Assembly (NCBI RefSeq): GCF_003286915.1
Contig: NZ_QMFY01000022.1
Location: 1 to 64,000 of the forward strand
Reading direction: 5' to 3'
DNA from: Pseudochryseolinea flava
GTDB lineage: Bacteria; Bacteroidota; Bacteroidia; Cytophagales; Cyclobacteriaceae
Length of the DNA stretch: 64,000 nucleotides
Below, in pieces: positions 28,108 through 36,515 of the stretch. Position numbers and translations under genes: made by a program. The notes below the pieces were generated by a model. That model was not told the DNA's origin, searched no databases, and saw only the letters and a list, made by a program, of their open reading frames with translations. How positions within the stretch are numbered: the stretch's first letter is position 1; each line of letters opens with the position of its first letter.

Positions 28108-28821
28108 ATGACTAAATATCTAATACTTTTTAGCGGACTGATTTTCAGTTTAGGTTGCAAACAGAAAGAATCGATAATTACCATTGTCGACATAGGACAC
28201 CTCGACAGAATTGGAATTGCAAAGGAGTTGAACATCATTAATAAATACTCGCCCAGAGTAATTGGATTGGATTTTTTATTAACCACCGACAGCCTCGATA
28301 AAGACATTCTGCTTTCTGAAGAACTCTCCAAGACGAAGAACATGGTTCAAGCATGTAAACTCCATGATAGCAACCTGATGCAAACTACTAGATGGGATAG
28401 TCTTGAGACCTATCATCAAAAATTCAGATATGGGAAGCATGGATTTTCAAATATCACGGCCACTAAAGATTGTGTACTCGTTCGCGAGCTACCCATGCGG
28501 CAGTACTACAGAGATGATACTGAGTTTGCATTTAGCTACTTGATAGCGAGCGAGTACGACTCGCGGAAGGTAAAACAGCAATATAAGAATGGTGACAATG
28601 ACTTTTATTTCAGTAAAAATTCCATTGAGCGACAGTTCAAAATCATTTCTGTTAGCGATTTGATGGCAGAGAACTTTGATAAAATGGACTTGACCGATAA
28701 GATTGTTTTAATGGGACATGTAAGCGACAGAGAGGATTCATTCTACATCGACGATGAAAGAACGAAAAGAATAAGTGGGGTTGAAATACATGCTTGTATA
28801 ATTGAAGAAGTATTGGATTAG
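28108..28821 (+). CDS. Stand-alone CHASE2-like periplasmic lipoprotein
   Basis: 237 residues from ATG 28108. Signal peptide with a lipobox-like FSLGC at about residue 17. The body follows the CHASE2 sensor pattern: an early strand IITIVDIG, SPRVIGLDFLL, the GKHGFSNITATKDCVLVRELPM block, FAFSYLIA, and the closing DKIVLMGHVSDREDSFYID then ISGVEIHACIIEEVLD. Normally CHASE2 is the extracellular part of a cyclase, kinase or phosphodiesterase with three membrane helices after it. Here the protein stops right after the domain, so only the sensor remains, held by lipid. Confidence 0.7.
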   Translation: MTKYLILFSGLIFSLGCKQKESIITIVDIGHLDRIGIAKELNIINKYSPRVIGLDFLLTTDSLDKDILLSEELSKTKNMVQACKLHDSNLMQTTRWDSLETYHQKFRYGKHGFSNITATKDCVLVRELPMRQYYRDDTEFAFSYLIASEYDSRKVKQQYKNGDNDFYFSKNSIERQFKIISVSDLMAENFDKMDLTDKIVLMGHVSDREDSFYIDDERTKRISGVEIHACIIEEVLD

Positions 28822-29026
28822 TGAACGGCTAGGAAATGCTAACAGTTCGCGTTAGGTAGTAAGTTTTGTTCATCAATATTTTTTGTGGTGGTGTAATTGG
28901 TAACCTCGAAAAGTATTCACTTGAAAATGTTACTTATGACGAGTTATCATGGCGTTAGACAGGGTTCACAGGACTCCAGAAAACTATGATAGGGACGAAT
29001 AGCCAAAAAAATCGTAGATTAGAGTC
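28822..29026. other. Intergenic region before the DUF433 gene
   Basis: A short hairpin GCTAAC/GTTAG-like lies near 28843-28858, and GGCGTTAGAC near 28953-28962 resembles an integron R' site. Nothing firmer is visible. Confidence 0.3.
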
Positions 29027-29269
29027 ATGTACCAAGTCAAAGATTACATTGATATAAATAGGGAAATTCTTCGTGGGAATGCGGTTTTCAAAGGTACGCG
29101 TGTTCCGATAGAGAGTCTTTTTCTTCACCTTGAGAATGGTATCACGTTGGATGAATTTCTGCAAGATTTTCCTTCCGTTGCTAAAGATCAAGCAATCGCA
29201 GTTATAGAGATCGCGAGCAAGCTATTGACTTCAAAGAATATTGAGAAGATTTATGAGGCTGCTGCTTGA
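29027..29269 (+). CDS. DUF433-family antitoxin
   Basis: 80 residues, all one DUF433 domain: GNAVFKGTRVPIESLFLHLENG, then LDEFLQDFPSV and the C-terminal helix. These MarR/VapB-like winged-helix proteins are the antitoxin partner of DUF5615 PIN-like toxins, whose gene normally overlaps the 3' end. Here the toxin start is still present in the right place (29253) but the toxin body is missing. Confidence 0.85.
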   Translation: MYQVKDYIDINREILRGNAVFKGTRVPIESLFLHLENGITLDEFLQDFPSVAKDQAIAVIEIASKLLTSKNIEKIYEAAA

Positions 29270-29525
29270 TGAGAATAGGCAACGCCCTCGGACAATTTTG
29301 ACCCACCGAAATCAACAAGTAATGACCGTCGACATGGAGAGTATTAATCAGTATGACGTAATTGAAATAACAGAGGACATAAACCCGAAAGTGAAAAGAG
29401 GAATGCAGGGGGCAATTTTGGAGAAGTACAATGAAGACGATTTTGAGATTGAGATACTGGACAAAGAAGGAGTAAACATCTCCTTTGGCAACCAATTTAC
29501 ATTTACGGTTAACAGACGACAATAA
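29253..29525 (+). pseudogene. DUF5615 toxin start fused to a DUF4926 gene
   Basis: The ATG at 29253 overlaps the antitoxin by 17 nt and reads MRLLLDEN, the expected first strand of a DUF5615 PIN-like toxin with its active-site acidic pair. After about 27 unrelated residues the same frame enters a complete DUF4926-like protein (own ATG at 29334, 63 residues: INQYDVIEITEDIN, GMQGAILEKYNEDDFEIEILDKEG). A deletion seems to have removed most of the toxin and joined the ends in frame. The DUF4926 part may be expressed alone from 29334. Confidence 0.65.
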
Positions 29526-29535
29526 GAAAGGTAGT

Positions 29536-29640
29536 GTGAGCGGGGCACATCCTACAACATTAAGCCATGTAGATATAACCCGCATTAAAAGCGTGATGAC
29601 TTTTGAGAATGACGTAGTAGAACAGTTTAAAGAAAAATAG
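29536..29640 (+). other. Short open frame, possible gene tail
   Basis: A 34-codon frame from GTG 29536 to TAG 29638-29640 ends FENDVVEQFKEK. It has protein-like composition but no start signal stands out. It may be the 3' end of a gene lost with the rearrangements in this island. Confidence 0.3.
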
Positions 29641-29644
29641 ATGC

Positions 29645-29911
29645 ATGGTAGAGAAAAATGCTATTACATTCATTGCGTACAAAAACGATTCACCTTTCAC
29701 CGTACAGCTAGAACCAGAAGCAATAATGTTGACGGTCAATCCAGGTGAAGAATTGACTTTTGTTGCAAAGAATGTACTGCATGAATTCTCATGGGCAATA
29801 CGATATGCAGACAGTGGAATTCAGTTGTTCCCTGAAACATTCGACTATGGACGTATTGAAGTTTTTAGGAACGGAACTCCGTCAACAGAATTGGACTTTT
29901 TATATGAATAA
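29645..29911 (+). CDS. Unknown small protein
   Basis: 88 residues, no signal peptide. Beta-rich sequence (ITFIAYKNDSPFTVQL, TVNPGEELTFVAKNV). I do not recognise it. It starts 4 nt after the short frame at 29536-29640 and is the last gene of the AT-rich stretch. Confidence 0.5.
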   Translation: MVEKNAITFIAYKNDSPFTVQLEPEAIMLTVNPGEELTFVAKNVLHEFSWAIRYADSGIQLFPETFDYGRIEVFRNGTPSTELDFLYE

Positions 29912-29940
29912 AAATCTAGAAATATCACAAGCGTAATACC

Positions 29941-31026
29941 CTACACCCAAGCTTTTCTTAAGAATCTAAGCCAGTTGCCATGCAATACGTTTTCGATATC
30001 TTCGGAAGAATAGCCTCTCTTTGCCAGTAGCGTCGGTATTTTTTGAAGGTCGGCAATCGTTTCGATATCATAAGGACATTGCTCTTTACCGAAAGCGCCG
30101 TCCAGGTCGGAGCCAATACCGATATGGTTGGCGTTTCCTGCGATCTGACAAATATGATCCATGTGATCGATTAATTTTTCAAGATTGCAGTTCATGTTTT
30201 GTGGCGTTGATTTACCGCGCTCCCAGTTCGATACCATCATCCATGCATCCATCACGCCGCCGATTACTGCGCCGCGCGCAATGAGTTCTTTGATCATGTC
30301 GTCACTGAACTGGCGATTATGATCTACCAAACTGCGACAATTGTTGTGACTTGCCCAAACATGTCCCTTGAAATGATCGAGTGCTTCCCAAAAACTTTCA
30401 TCACATAAATGGGTAGCATCGAGTATGATGTTAAGCCGCTCCATTTCGCGGAGAAGTTCTTTTCCGGCTTGACCAATACTACCCGTTGCATTGGTACCTT
30501 GCGCATAACGGCCGGGACCATAATGACCAGGGCCGATCGCGCGAAGGCCGTTGCCATACGCGCGCTCAACGTAGCGCGGTGTTACGATAGAGTCAGCTCC
30601 CTCAAGACTGAGAATGTAGCCGATAGGATGTTGTTTGGTGTGATCATCCCAACGTTGCAAATGAAAGTCTAATGTCTCGAGATCTGTCACTTGAAACAAT
30701 TCTCCTTCTGCTTCCATCTCGCGATACCAGGTAAGTTGTCCTTGTGTTTGTGCCCACGCTTGATGTGGCGAGTTCCATCCTGGTAAGTCGTTATCAGGTG
30801 CTACATAACGCGCAATTTGTGTAGCAACCACCAATCCTATATTTCCTTTTCGCAATTCAGAAAAACAGACAACGCCTTTTTCACGATCGGGTTTGTCGGT
30901 TTTGCCAGCTTCTCTTTTTCGAATAACGTCGATGGGCTGTCGATAATCCCGATTCCATTCCATCGCATTCATCGAGAGATCCAAATGCGCGTCGATAATG
31001 AAATTAGCTTTCGGTTTGGTTGCCAT
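29941..31026 (-). CDS. Membrane-dipeptidase-like metallopeptidase (M19)
   Basis: 361 residues in a TIM-barrel pattern. The zinc ligands are His14 and Asp16 in DAHLDLS, Glu in LSLEGADS, His in LDATHLC, His in WASHNN, and Asp in IGSDLDG, all in order. The family cleaves dipeptides and tolerates a D-residue at the C-terminal side. No signal peptide is seen, so it should be cytoplasmic. It is last in a five-gene minus-strand run that points to D-amino-acid use. Confidence 0.88.
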   Translation of the reverse strand: MATKPKANFIIDAHLDLSMNAMEWNRDYRQPIDVIRKREAGKTDKPDREKGVVCFSELRKGNIGLVVATQIARYVAPDNDLPGWNSPHQAWAQTQGQLTWYREMEAEGELFQVTDLETLDFHLQRWDDHTKQHPIGYILSLEGADSIVTPRYVERAYGNGLRAIGPGHYGPGRYAQGTNATGSIGQAGKELLREMERLNIILDATHLCDESFWEALDHFKGHVWASHNNCRSLVDHNRQFSDDMIKELIARGAVIGGVMDAWMMVSNWERGKSTPQNMNCNLEKLIDHMDHICQIAGNANHIGIGSDLDGAFGKEQCPYDIETIADLQKIPTLLAKRGYSSEDIENVLHGNWLRFLRKAWV

Positions 31027-31062
31027 GCTTTTTTAGATTGAAATGAAATGTAGCGTTAAATA

Positions 31063-32169
31063 TTACACGGAGATCTTTCTTTTCCGCGAGATGTTGATCC
31101 ATCGGTCGATCACGTGATTCGACTCGACAACAGTAGCTTCCTCATGCAATGCGACAGTAGGGCATACGTGGTGAGGAACACCGTATAACGCATCACCGAC
31201 GCGATATTGTTCAGGATTACTTGTTGTAAATACCATATGCTCTTCGCTGTGGCCCGTAGGCAACAGATCAGGGGCGTTAAGAAAGTATACACGATTTGCT
31301 AATGGATTTTCAGATGCGATAGCCTTATGACCAAGGTCGGTACAAATTACGCCAGGCGAGGGTATAGAGATAATTCTTGTTAATACGAGTGCCGCGTGCA
31401 GGTAGTGTTGTTCTTGTAAGATCTGTTCGTAGCCTTTGTCCCAGTAGATAAATGTACCTGGACTACACTCTACAGATTTTCTTTTCGAGTGAATAGAATA
31501 CGTAGGCGTTCCACCTGCGACGATCACTAATTTCTTATTGAATTGCTTGTCTACTTTTTCTTGAAGGTCAACGACTGGCGCAAACGCATCATCACATTGA
31601 CGTGTACGAATGGTCATGTCTGTGTCGCGAAGGTGTCCATCATATGCGTGTAGACCTATGATCGCGATGTGCTTCAGGGAAGAGCATGCGGTGTACAAAT
31701 CAAATGCTACAGCGGGCACGATTCCCGTACGATTCATGCCCACGTTTAGATCGATATAGACATTGATCGTGCGATTGTGTTTCTGAAAAGTGCTATTTAT
31801 GGCAGACGCAGATTGAACGTTGTCAATAAGACAGGAGAACGTTGTTGATTGAAATTTTTCTTGTAGTACGGCAAGACGTTCTGCTTTTGGTCCTACGGGT
31901 TGGTAGGCGAGGAGCACATCTTTTGCACCGGCGCTGGCAAGCATTTCAGCTTCTGCAATTGTCGCGCACTTGAATTTTTGGATCCCGGCTTGCAACATCA
32001 TGGCCGATACTTCAGCCGACTTGTGTGTCTTAATGTGCGGACGTAGGCGCGCCACATCATCGATGCTACGTATTAACCGCGCTATATTTTCTACAATCCT
32101 ATCTTTATACAAGATCAACGCTGGTGAATCGACTTGGTCGACATCACGAAGAGCATACCATTCTTGCAT
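31063..32169 (-). CDS. D-threonine aldolase / D-serine dehydratase-like PLP enzyme
   Basis: 368 residues starting at the ATG at 32169, one base after the stop of the RidA-like gene. An alanine-racemase-like N-terminal barrel binds PLP through Lys in RPHIKTHK, and the C-terminal beta domain carries the metal-binding PHHVCPTV. Fold-type III enzymes of this group cleave D-threonine or eliminate water from D-serine; motifs do not separate the two. Neighbouring RidA fits a dehydratase, since these release reactive enamines. Confidence 0.85.
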   Translation of the reverse strand: MQEWYALRDVDQVDSPALILYKDRIVENIARLIRSIDDVARLRPHIKTHKSAEVSAMMLQAGIQKFKCATIAEAEMLASAGAKDVLLAYQPVGPKAERLAVLQEKFQSTTFSCLIDNVQSASAINSTFQKHNRTINVYIDLNVGMNRTGIVPAVAFDLYTACSSLKHIAIIGLHAYDGHLRDTDMTIRTRQCDDAFAPVVDLQEKVDKQFNKKLVIVAGGTPTYSIHSKRKSVECSPGTFIYWDKGYEQILQEQHYLHAALVLTRIISIPSPGVICTDLGHKAIASENPLANRVYFLNAPDLLPTGHSEEHMVFTTSNPEQYRVGDALYGVPHHVCPTVALHEEATVVESNHVIDRWINISRKRKISV

Positions 32170-32170
32170 G

Positions 32171-32632
32171 TTAGTGTAGTTCAAACATCGCCTCGATCTC
32201 CACCGGGATATTGTCTGGAAGTGATCCCATGCCAACGGCGCTACGCACACCAATACCATTTTTTTCACCCCATACTTTAGCAAAAAGTTCACTGCAGCCA
32301 TTGATCACATAAGGATGTCTTTCAAATTCCGAAACACAATTAACCATGCCGAGTACTTTTACAACGCGCTTGATCTTGTTGAAGCTACCGATATTTTGTT
32401 TTATCGTTGAAAGGATAGCCAATCCAACTTGTTGTGCAGCTTGTTTTCCCTCTTCTATATTCATGTCTTTTCCAATGCGCCCAATGATGAGCGAACCATC
32501 ATCTTGAACGGTACCATGTCCGGACACATACAAGTAATTTCCTACGATGAGGAAAGGTTTGTAAACACCCAACGGCTTAGGTGCAGGCGGAAGGTTTAAT
32601 CCAAGTTTTTCGAAGTTGTGATCGGGTGTCAT
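32171..32632 (-). CDS. RidA/YjgF-family protein
   Basis: 153 residues, in the longer YjgF branch (LPPAPKPLGVYKP, YVSGHG, then VRSAVGMGSLPDNIPVEIEAMFEL). RidA proteins hydrolyse 2-aminoacrylate and similar enamines made by PLP dehydratases. The start overlaps the stop of the DUF2071 gene by ATGA, and the PLP enzyme follows directly. Confidence 0.87.
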   Translation of the reverse strand: MTPDHNFEKLGLNLPPAPKPLGVYKPFLIVGNYLYVSGHGTVQDDGSLIIGRIGKDMNIEEGKQAAQQVGLAILSTIKQNIGSFNKIKRVVKVLGMVNCVSEFERHPYVINGCSELFAKVWGEKNGIGVRSAVGMGSLPDNIPVEIEAMFELH

Positions 32633-33342
32633 GATATGATTAGTTGTTTGTTCATTACGCTTATGGGAGAGCCATCAGCCAAGAAAACGGATGTTGGTTT
32701 CGCACGCAACACATCTTCGAATTTTTGGCCATACAAATGTGCAACATCGCATTTAAATTCAAACGCGTTTACGGGATGAATTTTCCATTTTGGATGCTGA
32801 ACTTCGTATGCGGAAGTTTTTTCGTTGCTTAGCCTTGTATATCCCCAGTAATGTTCGGTGATAAATTCTTCTTCACTTCCGCTAACAATCGCTTCTTTGT
32901 GAATTGACGCAGTGGCTTTCAAGTAGTTCCATTCGCGTACCTTCCATCGATATTCCACGTCGATCGTATCGTGTGCGTGTGTGAATCGATGCGCCATCTC
33001 GCGTGTCTCATAATGTTCTTTATAAAATAGATTGGCGATCATGGTGATCATCGCACGAGGCACGATTTCTTTAATGAACACAACGCCACGCACCCATTCA
33101 TTTGATTTTTTATAGCGCACATAGAAACGCAAGTTGACTTCTTCGAATGTTTTGTGTCCTGGAAAAGTTAACCCTTGCACTTTGGTGTCTTGAAAAAGAA
33201 AGCCCACCAGACTAACATAGTAGTTACCGTTCCACTCATCGAGTTCGGTGTGCGCTGGCACATAAGGGAGAAGAATATTTTTGTCGATGTGAAAATTGGC
33301 CATCAATAAATTGACCCATGATGCCGTGAGGAATGCAGCCAT
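32629..33342 (-). CDS. DUF2071 (YqjF-like) protein
   Basis: 237 residues. The opening FLTASWVNLLMANFHID, the VPAHTELDEWNG segment and VSLVGFLF are characteristic of DUF2071. No biochemical function is established that I know of. It is placed between the permease (stop directly abuts this ATG) and RidA, so it is almost surely on the same transcript. Confidence 0.85.
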   Translation of the reverse strand: MAAFLTASWVNLLMANFHIDKNILLPYVPAHTELDEWNGNYYVSLVGFLFQDTKVQGLTFPGHKTFEEVNLRFYVRYKKSNEWVRGVVFIKEIVPRAMITMIANLFYKEHYETREMAHRFTHAHDTIDVEYRWKVREWNYLKATASIHKEAIVSGSEEEFITEHYWGYTRLSNEKTSAYEVQHPKWKIHPVNAFEFKCDVAHLYGQKFEDVLRAKPTSVFLADGSPISVMNKQLIIS

Positions 33343-34656
33343 TTAATGAATGATTATGTTCAATATCATCACCGCCATGATGCCAACAATAGCAACGATT
33401 GTTTCCATCATCGACCACGATTTTATAGTGTCTTTGATGCCGAGGTTAAAGTACTCTTTGAACAGCCAGAATCCGCCGTCGTTCACGTGAGAGAACATGA
33501 GACTTCCGGCGCCAACCGCGAGCACCAATAAATTTGGATCAACACCAGCGACGACAAACGGTTCTACGATGTTAGCGGCAGTAAGTCCCGCTACGGTAGC
33601 CGAACCCACGCACACACGAATGATGGATGCAATGGTCCATGCAACAAACAATGGGTGTGCGGGAAGGCCCTCAAGCATACTGCCGATTTCTTTATCAGCA
33701 CCGGTTGTTTGGAGAATTTGTTTTAACGCGCCTGCGCCACTCATGATGAGGAGTAACATGGCGATGTCTTTTACCGACTCGCCGTACGTGTTCATAATCT
33801 TCTTGATGTCGATCTGCTGCGCGATCCCTAACGTGAAAGTCGCCACGAAGAGTGATAGAATCATGACGACGGCGGGATCACCAAAAAATTGAAGCAACGG
33901 CATGGCTACATGGTCGGCAGGTACAAAACGCAACAGCAGCGTGGTGATGGCAATCAAGATGACAGGAAGCAATGCTGAGAAAATACTATTGAAAAGACTT
34001 GGAAGCTTATCTTCTGGTAGATCGATAGACTCAAATGTTTTGATGGACGTGGATTTCATATTCCGTAACGTCTTCGCGAAGATTGGTCCGGCAATGATTA
34101 CGGTAGGTATGGCAACGATGATCCCATATAACATCGTTGTACCAATGTCGGCATGCAATGCTCTGATCAAGCCTACCGGCGATGGATGGGGCGGTAAGAA
34201 GCCGTGGGTAACAGAGAGTGATGCCAACATCGGCACGCCAATATAGACGGGCGGAAAGTTGAAGCGATAAGAGACGGAAAAAATCAGCGGCATCACGAGT
34301 ACGAAGCCGACGTTGTAGAACAATGGAATACCGATGATAAAACCAGTAACAACCAACGCCCAAATGATATACTTCGGTCCGAACACTTTCATCATGCCGG
34401 ATGCGATGCGTTGGGCTGCACCACTATCGGCGGTGAGTTTTCCAAGCATGGCGCCACACACGACAATGATGGAGAGGTCGCCAAACATTTTTCCGATGCC
34501 GATCTGAATTTCCGTTGTCACTTGCCCCGCAGAGATTCCGAGACTTAGTCCAGCGATAACAGATACGATGAGGAATGCTAGGAAAGCGTTGATCTTTAAA
34601 AGCGAGATGAGAACAATGAGCAGAACAATGCAGCTAAAAATGATGAGAAGCGTCAT
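33343..34656 (-). CDS. GntP-family proton symporter
   Basis: 437 residues with about 12 membrane segments. AGLSLGISAGQV near the start, LPPHPSPVGL, and GSATVAGLTAA are GntP-family signatures. Members take up gluconate, but also D-serine (DsdX). The downstream PLP enzyme, RidA and dipeptidase make a D-amino acid or related hydroxy acid the more likely cargo; this is inference from context. First gene of the operon. Confidence 0.88.
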   Translation of the reverse strand: MTLLIIFSCIVLLIVLISLLKINAFLAFLIVSVIAGLSLGISAGQVTTEIQIGIGKMFGDLSIIVVCGAMLGKLTADSGAAQRIASGMMKVFGPKYIIWALVVTGFIIGIPLFYNVGFVLVMPLIFSVSYRFNFPPVYIGVPMLASLSVTHGFLPPHPSPVGLIRALHADIGTTMLYGIIVAIPTVIIAGPIFAKTLRNMKSTSIKTFESIDLPEDKLPSLFNSIFSALLPVILIAITTLLLRFVPADHVAMPLLQFFGDPAVVMILSLFVATFTLGIAQQIDIKKIMNTYGESVKDIAMLLLIMSGAGALKQILQTTGADKEIGSMLEGLPAHPLFVAWTIASIIRVCVGSATVAGLTAANIVEPFVVAGVDPNLLVLAVGAGSLMFSHVNDGGFWLFKEYFNLGIKDTIKSWSMMETIVAIVGIMAVMILNIIIH

Positions 34657-34984
34657 CGGTAAAGGATTGGTTGAATAGCTAATGTAGAGTTAAAAGTTAA
34701 AAGTTTAAAGTGGAAAGTTTGTGAATCACACGTTGGTTGTTGGGAGCAAGCTTGATAGGAAATTGGTAACCATAATTGAATATGGTTGAGTTAACACAGC
34801 CATGATAGCGTGTGCTAACGCGAAGACGAATGCAGATTTAGTATGCTGATGTATGGACGCAACCTCAGATTCAAATAACGCAGTGCCGGTGGTTGTTATC
34901 TTATGGAGTGGTGTTCAGGTCAACCATCAAATAACAAAAGTGAACCGCAGCCAGCAAACAGTAGCCAAAAGCCAGAAGCCCCTT
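34657..34984. other. Intergenic region with short heptad traces
   Basis: Near 34691-34720 purine-rich units of the AAAGTTA/AAAGTTT kind recur at 7-8 nt, and near 34945-34983 units of the AGCCAAA/AGCCAGA kind do. These are decayed relatives of the other arrays. Otherwise nothing is recognised; the gntP promoter should be at the left side. Confidence 0.5.
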
Positions 34985-35209
34985 TCAGAATTTATCCGGT
35001 ATCTGAATAATTCTCACGACAATCTCGTGTGGGTCGCCGTCTTTGTCGAGGAGGCTAAATTTTACCATCGGGTTGTCTTTGCGAATATGGCTCTCCACGT
35101 GAATGATCTGGTTGTCTTGTAGATGTTTTTCCAGTTCCTTCTGCAGAATGTAGAGGGCATTTGCAAAATCAACTTCTAGCGGACTTGGGTTATAGGTCGA
35201 GGTCTTCAT
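34985..35209 (-). CDS. Small conserved-looking protein, unknown
   Basis: 74 residues, no signal peptide, predicted helix (about 13-32) then two beta strands ending in HEIVVRIIQIPDKF. It follows fabH by 38 nt on the same strand, so it is probably co-transcribed. The family is not recognised. Confidence 0.6.
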   Translation of the reverse strand: MKTSTYNPSPLEVDFANALYILQKELEKHLQDNQIIHVESHIRKDNPMVKFSLLDKDGDPHEIVVRIIQIPDKF

Positions 35210-35247
35210 TCTTTTTTTATTTCACGTTCGGGAGAGGTCAGCGGGAT

Positions 35248-36246
35248 TTACCAGCGGATTAATGCGGATGCCCACGTGAATCCGCTGCCGAAAGCAGCTA
35301 GACAAATTAAATCATTTTCTTTGATTTTCCCTTCTGCCCAGGCTTCGCTGAGCGCGATCGGAATAGAGGCTGCCGTCGTGTTTCCGTAGCGCATAATGTT
35401 GTTATAGACTTGATCATTACTCAACGCAAGCTTCTCTTGAATGTATTGGCTGATGCGCAAGTTCGCCTGATGAGGAACCAACAAGTTGATGTCTTCTTTT
35501 GAAAGGTTATTGGCCTCAAGTGCTTCGTTGATCACTTCCATGAACCTTACGACAGCATGTTTGAAAACTTGATTTCCATTCATCACAACCTTGAAAGTTG
35601 ACGTGTCGGTGATTTGTTCAGGCTGTCGTTCTTGGTGAGGTCGGCTGCTGCCAGGATCTTTCACGTATAGCTCTTCTGCAAAACGTCCATCCGAATGGAG
35701 GTGTGTTGAAAGTATGCCTGGCTTATCACTGGGTTGAAGGATCACGGCGCCGGCACCATCGCCAAAGATCACCGCGGTATTTCTGCCGCGCGTTGTAATA
35801 TCTAATGCTGTCGATTGGATTTCCGCGCCCACCACGAGAATGGTTTTATACATTCCAGTTTTGATGAATTGATCGGCAACGGAAAGTGCGTAGATAAAAC
35901 CCGAGCATGCGTTGCGTATATCCAAGGCGCCAATGCTTTCTAGGCCGAGTTCGCGCTGCAAGAGTACACCAGATCCCGGAAAGAAGTAGTCGGGTGTGAT
36001 GGTGGCGAATACGATGAAGTCGATATCTTTTTCAGTGAGTTTTGCACGTTCCAGGGCCATGCGGGTTGCTTTGGCTGCCATGTTCGCTACCGTGTCCTTT
36101 GATGGATCCATCCACCGGCGCTCGTTGATCCCCGTTCGCTCGACAATCCAATCATTGTTAGTGTCCATTACGGTAGACAGGTACTGGTTCGTTATAATAT
36201 TTTCAGGCACATGGTGGCCGATGGCTACAATCTTAGAATTACGCAT
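35248..36246 (-). CDS. fabH: 3-oxoacyl-ACP synthase III (FabH)
   Basis: Starts fatty-acid chains by condensing acyl-CoA with malonyl-ACP. 332 residues with the catalytic Cys114 in NACSGF, His in LLVPHQANLRI and Asn in YGNTTAASIP. The IFGDGAGA motif is also present. Bacteroidota often have more than one FabH; whether this one is the housekeeping copy is not shown. Confidence 0.93.
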   Translation of the reverse strand: MRNSKIVAIGHHVPENIITNQYLSTVMDTNNDWIVERTGINERRWMDPSKDTVANMAAKATRMALERAKLTEKDIDFIVFATITPDYFFPGSGVLLQRELGLESIGALDIRNACSGFIYALSVADQFIKTGMYKTILVVGAEIQSTALDITTRGRNTAVIFGDGAGAVILQPSDKPGILSTHLHSDGRFAEELYVKDPGSSRPHQERQPEQITDTSTFKVVMNGNQVFKHAVVRFMEVINEALEANNLSKEDINLLVPHQANLRISQYIQEKLALSNDQVYNNIMRYGNTTAASIPIALSEAWAEGKIKENDLICLAAFGSGFTWASALIRW

Positions 36247-36515
36247 TCGTTTGAAATTAAAGACTGTAAATGTAACGAATGAAATGCAAATGCACGTTAG
36301 GGTGGATTAGCATTAAAAACGCATTTTAATTGCGAGAAACTGGTACCAGGCCAGTTCAGATGCATTACATAAACGTCCGGTATTTTGTGTGGCAATTCGA
36401 TTGTACTGTTAAAACCGAGCAGCGACAATTGCCATGTACTTTTTTTCTCCTTGAGATAAGGTAGGTGCCGAATTGTACATTACCTTGCACTGAATTTATA
36501 TTACCCCAGTTTGAA
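36247..36515. other. Divergent intergenic region fabH / Ig lipoprotein
   Basis: No gene. A small inverted repeat ACTGG/CCAGT lies near 36339-36357. Promoters for both divergent genes should be here but none was convincing. Confidence 0.4.

Noticed and set aside
32170-32301. 44-residue N-terminal extension of the PLP enzyme
   Set aside because: It overlaps the RidA-like gene; the ATG at 32169 gives the family-typical N-terminus.
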